Part shown: positions 45,294 to 55,061 of the stretch, piece by piece
Numbering within the stretch: the first letter of the stretch is position 1
Layout: every line of letters starts with the position of its first letter
Source: Larkinella knui
Lineage (GTDB): Bacteria > Bacteroidota > Bacteroidia > Cytophagales > Spirosomataceae
Length of the DNA: 64,000 bases
Direction: 5' to 3'
Assembly: GCF_003858645.1 (NCBI RefSeq)
Contig: NZ_RQJP01000001.1
Coordinates: 1,707,487 to 1,771,486, forward strand
Notes under the pieces: model-generated
Told to the model about the DNA's origin: nothing
Databases searched by the model: none
What the model saw: only the letters and a program-made list of their open reading frames with translations
Made by a program: the position numbers and the translations under genes

Positions 45294-47738
45294 TCAGTCA
45301 ACCCGCCCCTTTTCCGAATCGGCGGCATTGTCCGAGTGTCGGCGTTTACGGGCAAACGTTTCTTGCCCAAACCGATACGAGAATGCAATTCCAATCCGGC
45401 GCGTATCGGATCGATTGGTATGAAACGCAGCGGCCTGTTTCAGACTAACGGTTCGGTCGGTTGGTTTCCAGGAATGAAATAGATCTTCCAGCATGAACCG
45501 AACACTTCCCTTGCTGTTTAAAATTTTCTTTTGTACTGCGGCATTGAAGCGATAAAGCGAGTTCGTTATCGTTTGTCCGGCCAGATTTTTTGATGAATAA
45601 TACCCCGATAACTCCCCAGTCCAGCTTTTAGAAAAGGTAATTTGATTCTGGATAGTTACCCGCGCATTGTTGATAGTTGGCGTTAGTTTTTCAGAATACG
45701 CCACCCCCCTGAGAGCCATATTCGCAAAGGTTACATTGGTTGTAAACCGCCACCAGTTAGCGGGAGACAACGATAAATTGGTAGCAAGTGATACAATACG
45801 TCCTTTGGCAACATTCGTAGGACTGGTAATAAAGATGGCATCGATCGCTTCCGTCATTTGAAAAATCACATCGGAAAACCGGTTGTACTGCAATGCCATA
45901 CCAAAATCGTTTTTGTGCTGGTATTTCACTTCATACTGAAAATGGTACTGTGGCCTGAGAAGTGGATTTCCGGTCGTATACGAGTAATTATCCCGGTAAA
46001 ATAAAAACGGGTTTAATTGCTGGTAGTTAGGGCGATTTATCCGCTCGGCCAGGCTAATTGTCAGCGAATTATGGCCACTGCTGTCTATTTTATACCGCAA
46101 AAAAGCCGTTGGAAATAAACGCGTATAGTTTTTAGTGAACGTGGTTGCTTTCACTTCCGCATTCCCCAGCTGATGGCCGTTGGTCATCGTGTTTTCCAGC
46201 CGAAAACCGAGTTGTGCCGCCCATCGCTTCCCTTCTTTCCGGCTGTTGACATAAGCCGCATTGATGTTCTCCCGGTAGATAAAGTGGTTGGACTTCCCAT
46301 AATCCGGCACGGTCTCAGGTCCCTGCACCGAATAATAGTGCGAATCATTATCGGTATTTACCAGACTAGATTTAAAACCGGCTTCCAGAATCGCCTTCTT
46401 TTTTAGCGGGTGGACATAATCCGTTTTAGCCGTGTAAATCGTAATATCAGAAGGTAGATCATACAAAAAATCGTCCCGAGTAGTGAGCGTTCCGTCGGGT
46501 AAATTCATAAAATTATGCAGCGTCTGGTTACCGTGGGATCGATAGGAGATGTAATTTAAATCAGCGACCAGCTCTCTTCCGTCCGTGTTAAATTTGTGTT
46601 GATAGTTAAAATTCCCGCCGATGTTCTTCCAACGATACTCACCAACCGTCGATCCAGTACCCACTGAATCCAGCACCGAACCCGCGTTAAAATTTTTACT
46701 GATATACGCCAGCCTATCCCGTCTTGGCCGGTTCTGAAAATTAATAGTAAAACCGTATGTTGTCTTTGGCGAAACTGCATAATCCATCCCCAACCGGGTC
46801 ATGACCCCCTGCACCGTATACTTGTAGTGATTCTGCAAGGCGACGGAAGAATTCACGAGTCCATTCTCTTCATAAAAGGTCCGGTTATACGAATCATCCG
46901 AATAGGTAGCATCCTGATTATAGCCCAGATTACCAAAAAAGTTTAGCTTTTTAGTAGTGTAATTTGCGTTGATAACGTCATTAGTTCGTCCCACAGCGCC
47001 CAGACTGTAACCCGCGGAAATATCCCCGGTAAAGCCTTTCACCCGGTTTCTTTTCAGGCGAATATTAATTACTGAAGTTCCGGCCGCATCGTACTTGGCG
47101 GGTGGATTGGTCATCAGCTCCAGTTTATCCAGTGAACCGCCGGGCAACGATTTCAGGTACGATGCCAGATCCGGCCCGGACATATACGTGGGCCGCCCAT
47201 CGATCAAAACCAGCACCCCGGCTTTGCCGTTGAGGCTAATTTCACCGTTCAGATCGACCGTAACACCGGGTGTTTTTTCCAGCACTTCCAGCGTATTGCT
47301 GCTGGCGGCACTCATCATGGCGTCCACATTCACGGTGGTTTTGTCGATATCCTGCTCGATCAAGGGTCGTTTGGCTACCACAACTACCTCTTTAAGCACT
47401 GTTTTTGAGGGACTGAGGATAATAACCGGCAACACAATACGGGAATGTTGATCATCGATCGTCAGGGTGCCACTTTGGTAGTCGTTGCTACCCACGCTCG
47501 AAATGCGCAGAAAATAGGGGTTGATTGTCAGGCCATTCAATTCAAATTTGCCGTTTTGACTGGTGATTTCCCCCAGCACCTGGGTCGAATCAATGGACCG
47601 AAATAAACGAACGGTCGCACCGGGCACGGGTTCATTTTGACTATCTTTAACCACTCCGCTGATGGTCCGGTTGACGACCTGGGCCGACGACGGAAAAGTA
47701 ATGACGAGAAGCAGGAGAAGAGGAAAAATCGATTTCAT
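45294..47738 (-). CDS. Outer-membrane beta-barrel receptor (TonB-dependent-receptor-like)
   Basis: The 814-residue protein has a signal peptide (MKSIFPLLLLLVITFPSSAQ) and a carboxypeptidase-regulatory-like beta-sandwich (SGVVKDSQNEPVPGATVRLF, about 25-105). A plug domain follows (TPGVTVDLNGEISLNGKAGV, LVLIDGRPTYMSG) and then a long barrel of the outer-membrane-protein family OMP_b-brl_3. The end is KRRHSDNAADSEKGRVD rather than an aromatic residue, so a short non-barrel tail is present. No SusD partner is adjacent. It may import a peptide, metal chelate or small molecule. The divergent LytS/LytTR genes at 47990 are candidate regulators by position. Confidence 0.88.
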   Translation of the reverse strand: MKSIFPLLLLLVITFPSSAQVVNRTISGVVKDSQNEPVPGATVRLFRSIDSTQVLGEITSQNGKFELNGLTINPYFLRISSVGSNDYQSGTLTIDDQHSRIVLPVIILSPSKTVLKEVVVVAKRPLIEQDIDKTTVNVDAMMSAASSNTLEVLEKTPGVTVDLNGEISLNGKAGVLVLIDGRPTYMSGPDLASYLKSLPGGSLDKLELMTNPPAKYDAAGTSVINIRLKRNRVKGFTGDISAGYSLGAVGRTNDVINANYTTKKLNFFGNLGYNQDATYSDDSYNRTFYEENGLVNSSVALQNHYKYTVQGVMTRLGMDYAVSPKTTYGFTINFQNRPRRDRLAYISKNFNAGSVLDSVGTGSTVGEYRWKNIGGNFNYQHKFNTDGRELVADLNYISYRSHGNQTLHNFMNLPDGTLTTRDDFLYDLPSDITIYTAKTDYVHPLKKKAILEAGFKSSLVNTDNDSHYYSVQGPETVPDYGKSNHFIYRENINAAYVNSRKEGKRWAAQLGFRLENTMTNGHQLGNAEVKATTFTKNYTRLFPTAFLRYKIDSSGHNSLTISLAERINRPNYQQLNPFLFYRDNYSYTTGNPLLRPQYHFQYEVKYQHKNDFGMALQYNRFSDVIFQMTEAIDAIFITSPTNVAKGRIVSLATNLSLSPANWWRFTTNVTFANMALRGVAYSEKLTPTINNARVTIQNQITFSKSWTGELSGYYSSKNLAGQTITNSLYRFNAAVQKKILNSKGSVRFMLEDLFHSWKPTDRTVSLKQAAAFHTNRSDTRRIGIAFSYRFGQETFARKRRHSDNAADSEKGRVD

Positions 47739-47989
47739 ACGTTTATGGGTTGTAAGCGCCTTTTCAATGGGATCGCAGCAAATATTGGGGGGGTGAGACT
47801 CTCTGACAAGAATTCAGGTCGTACCCAACGAAAGGGATGACAGAACCCGATTTTGGGTGGACAAAGCAGTTGGTACACCCCTGCCGGGTTTCCATCAGCG
47901 GTTTTCGGGAATTCGTCCGGTACGTTTAGTGAAGTGAAGAGAAATAGGCAGTTTTGGGATTCAAACCAGCCTATGCGCTTGCATCCAGC

Positions 47990-49027
47990 ATGAAAAACGG
48001 AGAGAATACGAACTTTGCAGGACTTACGGAACTTCAAAAACACCTTGTTTTTGTCATCCTTGCCGCCATTCCGATCTATCTGGCGAGTAATTTATATACG
48101 CAATCAGTCGTTACAAGGGATGATGAAGAAGCGGCTTTAGCCGCAACCATTTTCTTTTTAGGAGGCATCTATACTGGCCGGTATTTGTCGATGATGTGGA
48201 CATCAAAAAAAATACCGTCCACCCTTTTTATTAGCTTATCATTCCTCAGTATTTTATGCCTTTGCTGGATTTTCTTTCACGCCGATTTTCCGCTTAGCCC
48301 GAACCGGGCTTTTCTCAATTTACTGTTGTTTTATTTACCCTTATTTATTCTGAGCATCACTATAGGGATGTTGATTAAACTAGGCCGAATGACGGTTAAA
48401 AACCAGTTGCAGGAAGCGAAGTCGGTGGCCGCACAAAGCCAGAGCGAACTACACTTGCTCCAGTCGCAGTTAAGTCCGCATTTCCTGTTTAACACGCTCA
48501 ATAATATGTACGGTATCTCGATTACCCAGCATGAAAAAATACCAACTCTCCTGTTAAAACTTTCCGATTTATTGCGGTATTCGGTCTATGACGCCAAAGA
48601 ATTATTCGTACCCCTGAAAGACGAGTTGACGTACCTTGATAACTACATTGATTTCGAGAAAATACGGATTGGAGACCGCCTGACGTTGACCACCGCACTG
48701 GAAGATTTAAGCCATAGCGACATCAAAATCGCCCCGATGCTGCTGATCGTCTTCATCGAAAATGCGTTCAAGCATTCCAAAAACACCATCGATCCTGCCA
48801 TTTCGATTGATATCAAATTAAAAACCTGGGGAAATTCGATTCTGTTTTCTATAAAGAATTCGCACGGAACTCCGGCCCATACGGATACCGCTATTGAAAA
48901 AAGTAGCGGTTTGGGCCTGGCCAACGTGAAGAAAAGACTTGAACTTCTGTATCCGAATGCGTATGAGTTAACGGTGCAGGACGAAGACGGTTATTATACA
49001 GTACTGTTGCAGCTGAAAGCAAAATGA
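47990..49027 (+). CDS. LytS-type sensor histidine kinase
   Basis: The start is taken at ATG 47990 (MKNGENTNFAGLTELQKH), preceded by an in-frame ATG at 47954. The 345-residue protein has four membrane helices (about 18-150), then the His_kinase domain with phosphoacceptor His in LQSQLSPHFLFNTLNNMY near residue 165, and an ATPase segment (ENAFKHSKN, GLGLANVKKRLELLY). It overlaps the response regulator gene by 4 bases (ATGA), so they are translated together. The signal is unknown; the extracellular part is very short, so sensing is probably in the membrane. Confidence 0.92.
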   Translation: MKNGENTNFAGLTELQKHLVFVILAAIPIYLASNLYTQSVVTRDDEEAALAATIFFLGGIYTGRYLSMMWTSKKIPSTLFISLSFLSILCLCWIFFHADFPLSPNRAFLNLLLFYLPLFILSITIGMLIKLGRMTVKNQLQEAKSVAAQSQSELHLLQSQLSPHFLFNTLNNMYGISITQHEKIPTLLLKLSDLLRYSVYDAKELFVPLKDELTYLDNYIDFEKIRIGDRLTLTTALEDLSHSDIKIAPMLLIVFIENAFKHSKNTIDPAISIDIKLKTWGNSILFSIKNSHGTPAHTDTAIEKSSGLGLANVKKRLELLYPNAYELTVQDEDGYYTVLLQLKAK

Positions 49028-49734
49028 ATCCAATCCATTGTCTCATCGTCGATGATGAACCCATTGCCCGGGAAATTATCCAAACCTATTGTGGTCATTT
49101 CCCGCATTTAAACGTAGTAGCCTCCTGCGGAAACGCCCTAGAAGCGAAGGCGGCACTTCAAAAATACGCCATCGATATTCTCTTCCTGGACATCAATATG
49201 CCGGTTTTAAACGGCATATCATTTTTGAAAACACTCAAAAACCAGCCACAGGTTATCTTCACAACCGCTTACAAAGAATACGCGCTGGATGCCTTCGATT
49301 TATCGGCCATTGATTATTTAGTAAAACCGTTCTCACTGGAACGCTTCATTCTTGCCGTCGATAAGGCCGTGGAACGGTTACAAAATAAACCGGTTTTAGT
49401 CAGCGAAAGTGCGGATTTAAAACCAGATGATTCTATTTTTATAAAAACCGACGGCAAGATTTATAAAATTCTTTATAACGAATTACTATATGCCGAAGCC
49501 AATGGTAATTATACCAAAATTGTTACTTCCCAAAGCACTATTCTTCCCGGTATGACATTTTCAGGTTTTGAAGAACTGCTCCCTAAACCGTTCTTTCTTC
49601 GGGTCCATCGCTCCTTTATTATCAACAAATCGAAGATAACGCACATCGAAGGCAACCGGGTCTGTATCGGCAAAATCGAAATACCGATCGGCAGTAATTA
49701 CCGGGACGGTTTTTTAAAAGCATTGGGGCTTTAG
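49024..49734 (+). CDS. LytTR response regulator
   Basis: The 236-residue protein has a receiver (IVDDEPIAREII; phosphoacceptor Asp in LFLDINMPVLNG near 56; Lys in YLVKPFS) and a LytTR DNA-binding domain (IFIKTDGKIYKI, ELLYAEANGNYTKIV, FLRVHRSFIINKSKI). It is the partner of the kinase it overlaps. Candidate targets are the divergent beta-barrel receptor gene or its own operon. Its stop lies only 8 bases from the convergent HiPIP gene end. Confidence 0.93.
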   Translation: MNPIHCLIVDDEPIAREIIQTYCGHFPHLNVVASCGNALEAKAALQKYAIDILFLDINMPVLNGISFLKTLKNQPQVIFTTAYKEYALDAFDLSAIDYLVKPFSLERFILAVDKAVERLQNKPVLVSESADLKPDDSIFIKTDGKIYKILYNELLYAEANGNYTKIVTSQSTILPGMTFSGFEELLPKPFFLRVHRSFIINKSKITHIEGNRVCIGKIEIPIGSNYRDGFLKALGL

Positions 49735-49742
49735 GGCTCAGG

Positions 49743-50099
49743 TTATTTACTGATCGGAGCCCAGTAGGTGCAATATCCCGAGGTCAAAACCGGCCCCTTG
49801 AACAGCAAACACCCCCCGCAGGCCCGGGCTACTTTGGGCGGGAGAAACAGGTTGCAATTGCCACACTTCGACTCCGGTTGGGGCGATTTGTCGACGTAGC
49901 CCAGCTTTTTCCGCGTATTGAGATCATTTTCGCTGACGCCGGAGAAATCTTTACACGGATCCGTGCCTGATTTTGGCTCTTCCTGCTTCGATGAGGTTTC
50001 GGATTGACAACTGCTGATTAAAAGGCCAGCCCCCAGAGTGGCCGGTCCGATGGCAAAAATCTGCTCAATAAATTTTCGTCTTGAATACGAGTCACGCAT
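49743..50099 (-). CDS. High-potential iron-sulfur protein (HiPIP)-like, Tat-exported
   Basis: The 118-residue protein has a twin-arginine signal (SRRKFIEQIFAIGPATLGAG) with a Cys at the cleavage region (LLISSCQS) that may be lipidated. The C-terminal half matches HiPIP spacing: CGNCNLFLPPKVARACGGC, then LLFKGPVLTSGYCTYWAP. That gives CxxC, the third Cys in GGCLLF, and GYCTYW for the fourth; one extra Cys precedes the third. It would hold a [4Fe-4S] cluster for periplasmic electron transfer. Last gene of the operon, 12 bases after the propeller dehydrogenase, its probable redox partner. Confidence 0.82.
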   Translation of the reverse strand: MRDSYSRRKFIEQIFAIGPATLGAGLLISSCQSETSSKQEEPKSGTDPCKDFSGVSENDLNTRKKLGYVDKSPQPESKCGNCNLFLPPKVARACGGCLLFKGPVLTSGYCTYWAPISK

Positions 50100-50111
50100 A
50101 ATCTTGGGTGG

Positions 50112-52112
50112 TCATGATGGCTTTGGTCCCTGTAGGGCGCTGGTCAGGGCCGGACTCCGCCAGTTGGGATATTTTTCGAGCAGCCGGATTACCTGGGCCA
50201 CTTCGCCCGGGCGGTTGCGGGCCCCAACAACGTGGGCGAATTGCTCCAGAAACCGGCTTTTTTCCGGCGTGACGTTTTGAAAAAAATCGCCCTTTTGCAA
50301 CTGGGTCAGCAAATCCAGCGACGACCCGGCTTCCGAACTCAAAATTCCGGTGCAAAACCAGGGGTCCGAAACGTGTTTTTCCACCAAAGCCGCCAAAGCC
50401 GGTGCCGCCTGCCGGGCCGGAAATTGCCCCAGGCTCAAACAGGATTGAAAAGCCACCCGAACCGAGGCATCGTTTGCTTTTTCGATAATCTGGGGCAGGC
50501 AAACCGGGAACCGCTCGGCGAGCATGACGCCATAGGCCCGAATCTCCGGTTGCGAATCCTGCATGGCTTGTTTTACCAGCTCAACATCCAGAACGTCAAG
50601 CCCTTCCAGTACAAAAAGGGTGTGTAAGCGGGCGCGTGGACTGGTATGTTGCGCCAACATCGTCCGCAGGGCGGGAACGACCGATTTATCCTTTCTTTCG
50701 AGTAAAAGCCGGTGCGCCTGAAGCCGCCACCACTGATTGGGATGCGCCAGAAGCGGTAGTAAATCGGCGCTGGATTTGCTCCGTAACCGCGGCTGAACAG
50801 CCCGATGGCCGGTTTCTTTCGGCCCAATCCGGTAAATCCGCCCCAGTTTGGAGCCATTGAAAAAGTCCATTTCCTCCTTGAGGTCTTCCGGAATGGCGGT
50901 CGGCGTTTCGATGTGCTGCCGGTACATATCGATCAGGTACAGCCACCCATCGGGGCCAACGGTGAAATTGGCGGGACGAAACCAGGGGTCCGACGACGCC
51001 AGAAACTCGTGTTCTTTTTCAGAAGCGGCCCGACTGGCGACAAACGTGGCACTGACGGGCGAAGTGGTCAGTACATCGCGGTGAACCAGGTTACCCGCCA
51101 CATCGCCGGTGAAAACGGACCCGTAATAGTCTTTGGGCAACGCATCCCCGCCGTAAAATGTGCCGCCCGAGGCCCCCGTAAAATGGTCGTCGGCATATTC
51201 GTGGCGATCCAGTCCGGACTCCTGAAATTGCTGATTCCGGCGCTTCGTGCGTTCCTCGCGCCAATACGGCGCGGGGGTCTGTTGAAACATGATCGGGTCA
51301 TGATCGGAGATGTTGACCGTTGGCTCCACGGCGGGCAGAAAGGCGTGCCGCTTCAGGTACCGCGCCGGAATCGGTGCCTGCTGAATGTGGAGGCTGTTTT
51401 CGGTGAAAAACCGGTTTCCCCAGTCATCGATTGCCAGCCCGAATTGCCCCGAACTCGATTCGATTTCAAACTGCCCGCGATCCAGCCGAAACCGGAAATC
51501 GCCCCCTTTTACCGAAACTGCCGGGGCATCCGGCTGGCGGGTAAACCGAATTTCACCGGCCTGACCGGTATTGGATGCGTAAATCCAGTTGTCGACGCTA
51601 AAGCGCAGGTTGGTGATTTGAGCCTCCGAATTGTCCGCAAAAAATCCCGTAAACAACACTTCTTTGACATCGGCGCGGTGGTCGCCCGTCGTATCTTTCA
51701 GAAACAGAATAGTGGGCGCGGCCGCCACCAGCAAACCGCCCTGCCAGGGCAGAACGCTGGTGGCTTCGGTCAGGTGATCGGCAAAAACGGTCGAAGAATC
51801 CATACGGCCATCGCCGTCGGTATCGGTCAGCATTCGAATCGAGCCGTTCGGTTTGGTAGAGTCGACCCGGCTGGGGTAGTCCGGCATTTCGACCACAAAA
51901 ACGTGGCCGTCTTCGTCGAAAACCAGGTCGACGGGGTCCAGCACCTGCGGTTCGGCGGCAAAGACGCTTACTTTCAGCCGGTCGTCGCTCAGGGTAAAAC
52001 TTTTAAGGGCTTCTTCGGGCGTCAGCGAATCCTTGTAGTGCGAACAAGACAGGCCCAAACCCGTCAGCAGCACGATACCAATAGCAGAAAACCGCCTGTG
52101 AATCAACAGCAT
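50112..52112 (-). CDS. Propeller-type membrane-bound dehydrogenase domain protein with HEAT repeats
   Basis: The 666-residue lipoprotein (lipobox LLTGLGLSCS) has a sorbosone/glucose-dehydrogenase-like beta-propeller of the TIGR02604 type. Marker segments are VVEMPDYPSRVDS, ITNLRFSVDNWIYASNTG, TFYGGDALPKDYYGSVFTGD and VGPDGWLYLIDMYRQHIETP. HEAT-like repeats follow (about 450-620). Many relatives end in a cytochrome c domain with CxxCH; none is present here, the protein stops right after the HEAT region. The adjacent HiPIP gene could replace that electron acceptor. The substrate is probably a sugar or alcohol. Confidence 0.82.
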   Translation of the reverse strand: MLLIHRRFSAIGIVLLTGLGLSCSHYKDSLTPEEALKSFTLSDDRLKVSVFAAEPQVLDPVDLVFDEDGHVFVVEMPDYPSRVDSTKPNGSIRMLTDTDGDGRMDSSTVFADHLTEATSVLPWQGGLLVAAAPTILFLKDTTGDHRADVKEVLFTGFFADNSEAQITNLRFSVDNWIYASNTGQAGEIRFTRQPDAPAVSVKGGDFRFRLDRGQFEIESSSGQFGLAIDDWGNRFFTENSLHIQQAPIPARYLKRHAFLPAVEPTVNISDHDPIMFQQTPAPYWREERTKRRNQQFQESGLDRHEYADDHFTGASGGTFYGGDALPKDYYGSVFTGDVAGNLVHRDVLTTSPVSATFVASRAASEKEHEFLASSDPWFRPANFTVGPDGWLYLIDMYRQHIETPTAIPEDLKEEMDFFNGSKLGRIYRIGPKETGHRAVQPRLRSKSSADLLPLLAHPNQWWRLQAHRLLLERKDKSVVPALRTMLAQHTSPRARLHTLFVLEGLDVLDVELVKQAMQDSQPEIRAYGVMLAERFPVCLPQIIEKANDASVRVAFQSCLSLGQFPARQAAPALAALVEKHVSDPWFCTGILSSEAGSSLDLLTQLQKGDFFQNVTPEKSRFLEQFAHVVGARNRPGEVAQVIRLLEKYPNWRSPALTSALQGPKPS

Positions 52113-52141
52113 AGCAAAGATAAATTACGGTTAGTGGTCTT

Positions 52142-53578
52142 TTAATTTTGCCTGGGAACCCCGGCCTGTTCGGCTAAACGGTTGATTTCCTGATCGATCA
52201 ATCCGGGCACCGACGGTGCCCAACGGCTTGGCAGGCCATACACCATTTGCGACGAAGCCCCTTCGTAACCGCCTTCCTGCAAAATGGTGGCGGAAGGAAT
52301 ATAGCCCATTACATCGTTGGCGTAGCCCACCACAAAAATGTCGGGGCCGAAGCGTTTTTTGCAGTCGATGGCATACTGAATAACCAGTTCGCCACCGAAA
52401 CTGAAGATCGGCTGATTACCGAGTTGCCAAACCTGCATTGGATACGGATAGTGGGTCATAAACGGCTTGCCCTGCTTCTGGTCGGCCCGCATTCGGGTGG
52501 CCCAACGCTTGAGATACCCCTCGTTTTCGCTTTCAATTTTCGTCAGTTCGGCCTCGGTGGGCGGAGCCGAAAGGGGTAAGTCTATCTCCGAATAGGCCGT
52601 GCGGAGTTGTGCGGGCAACGTTCGCATGGGTTCGTCGAGCACCCGGTCGACCGCGGCCGCCAGCTCGCGGCCGTACTGGCGGGCGAGGGAAACGGTCCGG
52701 CGGGGCAACGGATTCTGATCGCCGGCGGCCCCCTGAAAAAACAGGGCCGTAACGCCGGGATGCTCTTTTTCGAGTTCCAGCTGGGCAAAACCGGCGTAGT
52801 CGCCCGACCATTGGTAGAGGTCCAGTACGGTGGGATGACAGGCATAGCCAAACGCAATCGCTTTCAGTTTGCCCGTTGCCGTAACCACTTTGATAACCGG
52901 CACGGCGTAGTCATTGGGGCCGCGCAATTCGGTTTGTTGCCGCAGCGTAGCTTCCTGGTTGTTGCGCCGGTTGACCTGAAAGCGCGTCACGCCATTTTGG
53001 GCAGACAGCGTAACGGGTTCCCGTTGCCGGAAAGCCGCCCCAACCAGGGCAACGATCTGGTCTTCCAACCAGCGTGCGTACCGATCAATTTTAGCCTGCT
53101 CCCCGGCATCGAGCGGGTAAATATCCTGAAGCGCATACGCCAGCACGGGACCCGAGTGGGTGTGCGAACTGTTCAGCATAATCTGGGCTTTTGACAACCC
53201 CAACTGGCTGTTCAGGCGGCTGCGAATCCGGTCGGACATCGCTTTGGGAAAACCGAGAATATCGGAGGTAACCAGCACGGCTTTTTGACCGGTTCCGTCT
53301 TCCAGCGCCAGCGCCTTGGCCCACAAATCGTGTAACTTGCCGTCAGACGCGTGGGTGCGGGAAGCGTATCCGGCCAGCCACAGGGACTCGCCGGGCGTAA
53401 TGCGCACGGTAGCCACACCGGCTTTCCAGGTTTGAGACCGGGCGGGCAGGGCGATACTACTCAGCAAAATTACGATCCAGAGGTACGAACTCCTTTTGTG
53501 GGACCTATGCCGCACGGTTTTAAGTGGGTTCCCACCCGAAACCGTCATGATTTGGGGGCTGATTGTGATGGCTTTCAC
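52142..53578 (-). CDS. Neutral/alkaline ceramidase-like exported hydrolase
   Basis: The 478-residue protein has a signal segment (SSYLWIVILLSSIALPARSQ, about 30-49) and the N-terminal domain of neutral ceramidases: AGVATVRITPGESLWLAGY, the zinc-region MLNSSHTHSGPVLAY, and FGYACHPTVLDLY. The canonical nucleophile motif GDVSPN is here GAAGDQNP, without the Ser, and the C-terminal domain is short. So it may be a different amidase or a sugar-ester hydrolase of the same fold, as often annotated in Planctomycetes and Bacteroidota. The start could also be the ATG at 53548. Confidence 0.78.
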   Translation of the reverse strand: MKAITISPQIMTVSGGNPLKTVRHRSHKRSSYLWIVILLSSIALPARSQTWKAGVATVRITPGESLWLAGYASRTHASDGKLHDLWAKALALEDGTGQKAVLVTSDILGFPKAMSDRIRSRLNSQLGLSKAQIMLNSSHTHSGPVLAYALQDIYPLDAGEQAKIDRYARWLEDQIVALVGAAFRQREPVTLSAQNGVTRFQVNRRNNQEATLRQQTELRGPNDYAVPVIKVVTATGKLKAIAFGYACHPTVLDLYQWSGDYAGFAQLELEKEHPGVTALFFQGAAGDQNPLPRRTVSLARQYGRELAAAVDRVLDEPMRTLPAQLRTAYSEIDLPLSAPPTEAELTKIESENEGYLKRWATRMRADQKQGKPFMTHYPYPMQVWQLGNQPIFSFGGELVIQYAIDCKKRFGPDIFVVGYANDVMGYIPSATILQEGGYEGASSQMVYGLPSRWAPSVPGLIDQEINRLAEQAGVPRQN

Positions 53579-53626
53579 GAGGTTCCGATGGACTGGTTTC
53601 TGACTATTTAATCCGGTAAGGCCTTC

Positions 53627-55045
53627 TTACACCCGAGCTTGCGTTGTGCCGCCCCGGCTCATTGAAATGTCGACGGGTTGGTTTTTGGTCCAGGCACCCC
53701 GCGTGAAGTCGGGAACGTCGATGGAATTGGAGCGGTGCGCCACCGACCAGGCGCTCAGCGGACCAATTGAACTCCATAAAGCCGCATCGTATACGTCCTG
53801 ATCGAGCGGCAAACCGTTGCGCAGGCAGTCGATCGTGCGCCAGTCCATCAGGAAATCCATTCCGCCGTGCCCGCCGACGTTTTTGGCAATATCGCCCATT
53901 TTCTTCACAATCGGCGGCAGGTGTTTTTCTTCGAGGGCCTTCACCTCCTTTTCGGTCATCCATTCGTGACCCGTCGAGTAGCGCGCCGGTTCGGGGTATT
54001 TCTGCGCCACGGCTTTGGTGCCGCTGATCAACTGAATCCGTGAATAGGGCCGGGTCGACGACACATCGAACTGCACCAGGATGGTTTTGCCTTTTTTCGT
54101 GCGGATCGTACTGGAATTCATATTCCCGTTGAACGGTCGGTCGACGTACGGTTTGTAAAACGCATCTTTTGCGGCCAGTTCTTTCGCCAGCTTGCCCAGC
54201 ACAAAATCGTTACTCGACATCGATACCAGGTAGTCCATCTGATCCCCGCGGTTGATGTTCAGCACCTGACAAACCGGCCCCAAACCGTGTGTGGGATACA
54301 GATTACCCGTTCGGCGGGACATTTCGTTCAGTTCCCACATCTGGTAAAAGTGTTCCTTCGAAAATACCAGGTCCTGCAGGTTGTGGATATAGGCGGCTTC
54401 GCAGTGGACAATTTCGCCGAAAAACCCCTGCCGGGCCAGATTCAGGTTCAGCAGTTCGGTAAAATCGTAACAGCAATTTTCAACCATCATGCAATGCCTG
54501 CGGGTCTTTTCCGACGTTTCGACTAGCTGCCAGCACTCTTCGAGGGTTTTGGCCGCCGGTACTTCCACGCAGACGTGTTTGCCGTGCGTCATCGAAAAAA
54601 CCGCAATCGGCGTGTGTAAAGCCCAGGGCGTCAGGATGTAAACCAGATCCAGATCGGTGCGCTCGCAGAGTTTTTTCCAGGCATCCGGGTGGCCGGAATA
54701 CAGCTCCGGGCGGTGGCCGTTCGCTTCAATTTCCTTTTTTGCCAGATTAACCCGTTCGGCGCGCAGGTCGCACAGCGCTTTTATGTCGACGCCCGCCAGT
54801 TTGTTCAGCCGTTCGACGGCCCCCATCCCCCGGTTTCCGATACCGACAATGCCCACGCGCACGACATCGAGTTTGGGGGCGGCATACCCGCTCATGTTAA
54901 ACGACTGCGGGGGCCTCCGGTTCGCCTGTTCGGGAATGCCAGCCAGCGCATCGGGCGTGCTGGCGTAGACTGAAAGCGGGGACGTTGCCAGCAAACCGAG
55001 TCCCGCCGTTTTCAAAAAGTCTCTGCGACTGTTTTCCATACTCAT
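53627..55045 (-). CDS. GH109-like Gfo/Idh/MocA glycosidase, Tat-exported
   Basis: The 472-residue protein has a twin-arginine signal (NSRRDFLKTAGLGLLATS). The Rossmann motif VRVGIVGIGNRGMGAVER is followed by LVYILTPWALHTPIAVFSM and VEVPAAKTLEECWQLV, where a Val-Pro replaces the usual Lys-Pro. The segment LYPTHGLGPVCQVLNINRGD is diagnostic of the GH109 group, which removes alpha-N-acetylgalactosamine through an NAD-dependent oxidation-elimination cycle. Position in the operon fits removal of a sugar from a substrate in the periplasm before uptake. Specificity for GalNAc is family knowledge, not proven here. Confidence 0.88.
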   Translation of the reverse strand: MSMENSRRDFLKTAGLGLLATSPLSVYASTPDALAGIPEQANRRPPQSFNMSGYAAPKLDVVRVGIVGIGNRGMGAVERLNKLAGVDIKALCDLRAERVNLAKKEIEANGHRPELYSGHPDAWKKLCERTDLDLVYILTPWALHTPIAVFSMTHGKHVCVEVPAAKTLEECWQLVETSEKTRRHCMMVENCCYDFTELLNLNLARQGFFGEIVHCEAAYIHNLQDLVFSKEHFYQMWELNEMSRRTGNLYPTHGLGPVCQVLNINRGDQMDYLVSMSSNDFVLGKLAKELAAKDAFYKPYVDRPFNGNMNSSTIRTKKGKTILVQFDVSSTRPYSRIQLISGTKAVAQKYPEPARYSTGHEWMTEKEVKALEEKHLPPIVKKMGDIAKNVGGHGGMDFLMDWRTIDCLRNGLPLDQDVYDAALWSSIGPLSAWSVAHRSNSIDVPDFTRGAWTKNQPVDISMSRGGTTQARV

Positions 55046-55061
55046 TTGCGAGTCAGGTAGT

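Noticed and set aside
50805-52145. 446-codon plus-strand open frame
   Set aside because: It is antisense to the propeller dehydrogenase and Arg/Gly/Gln-rich without domain similarity.
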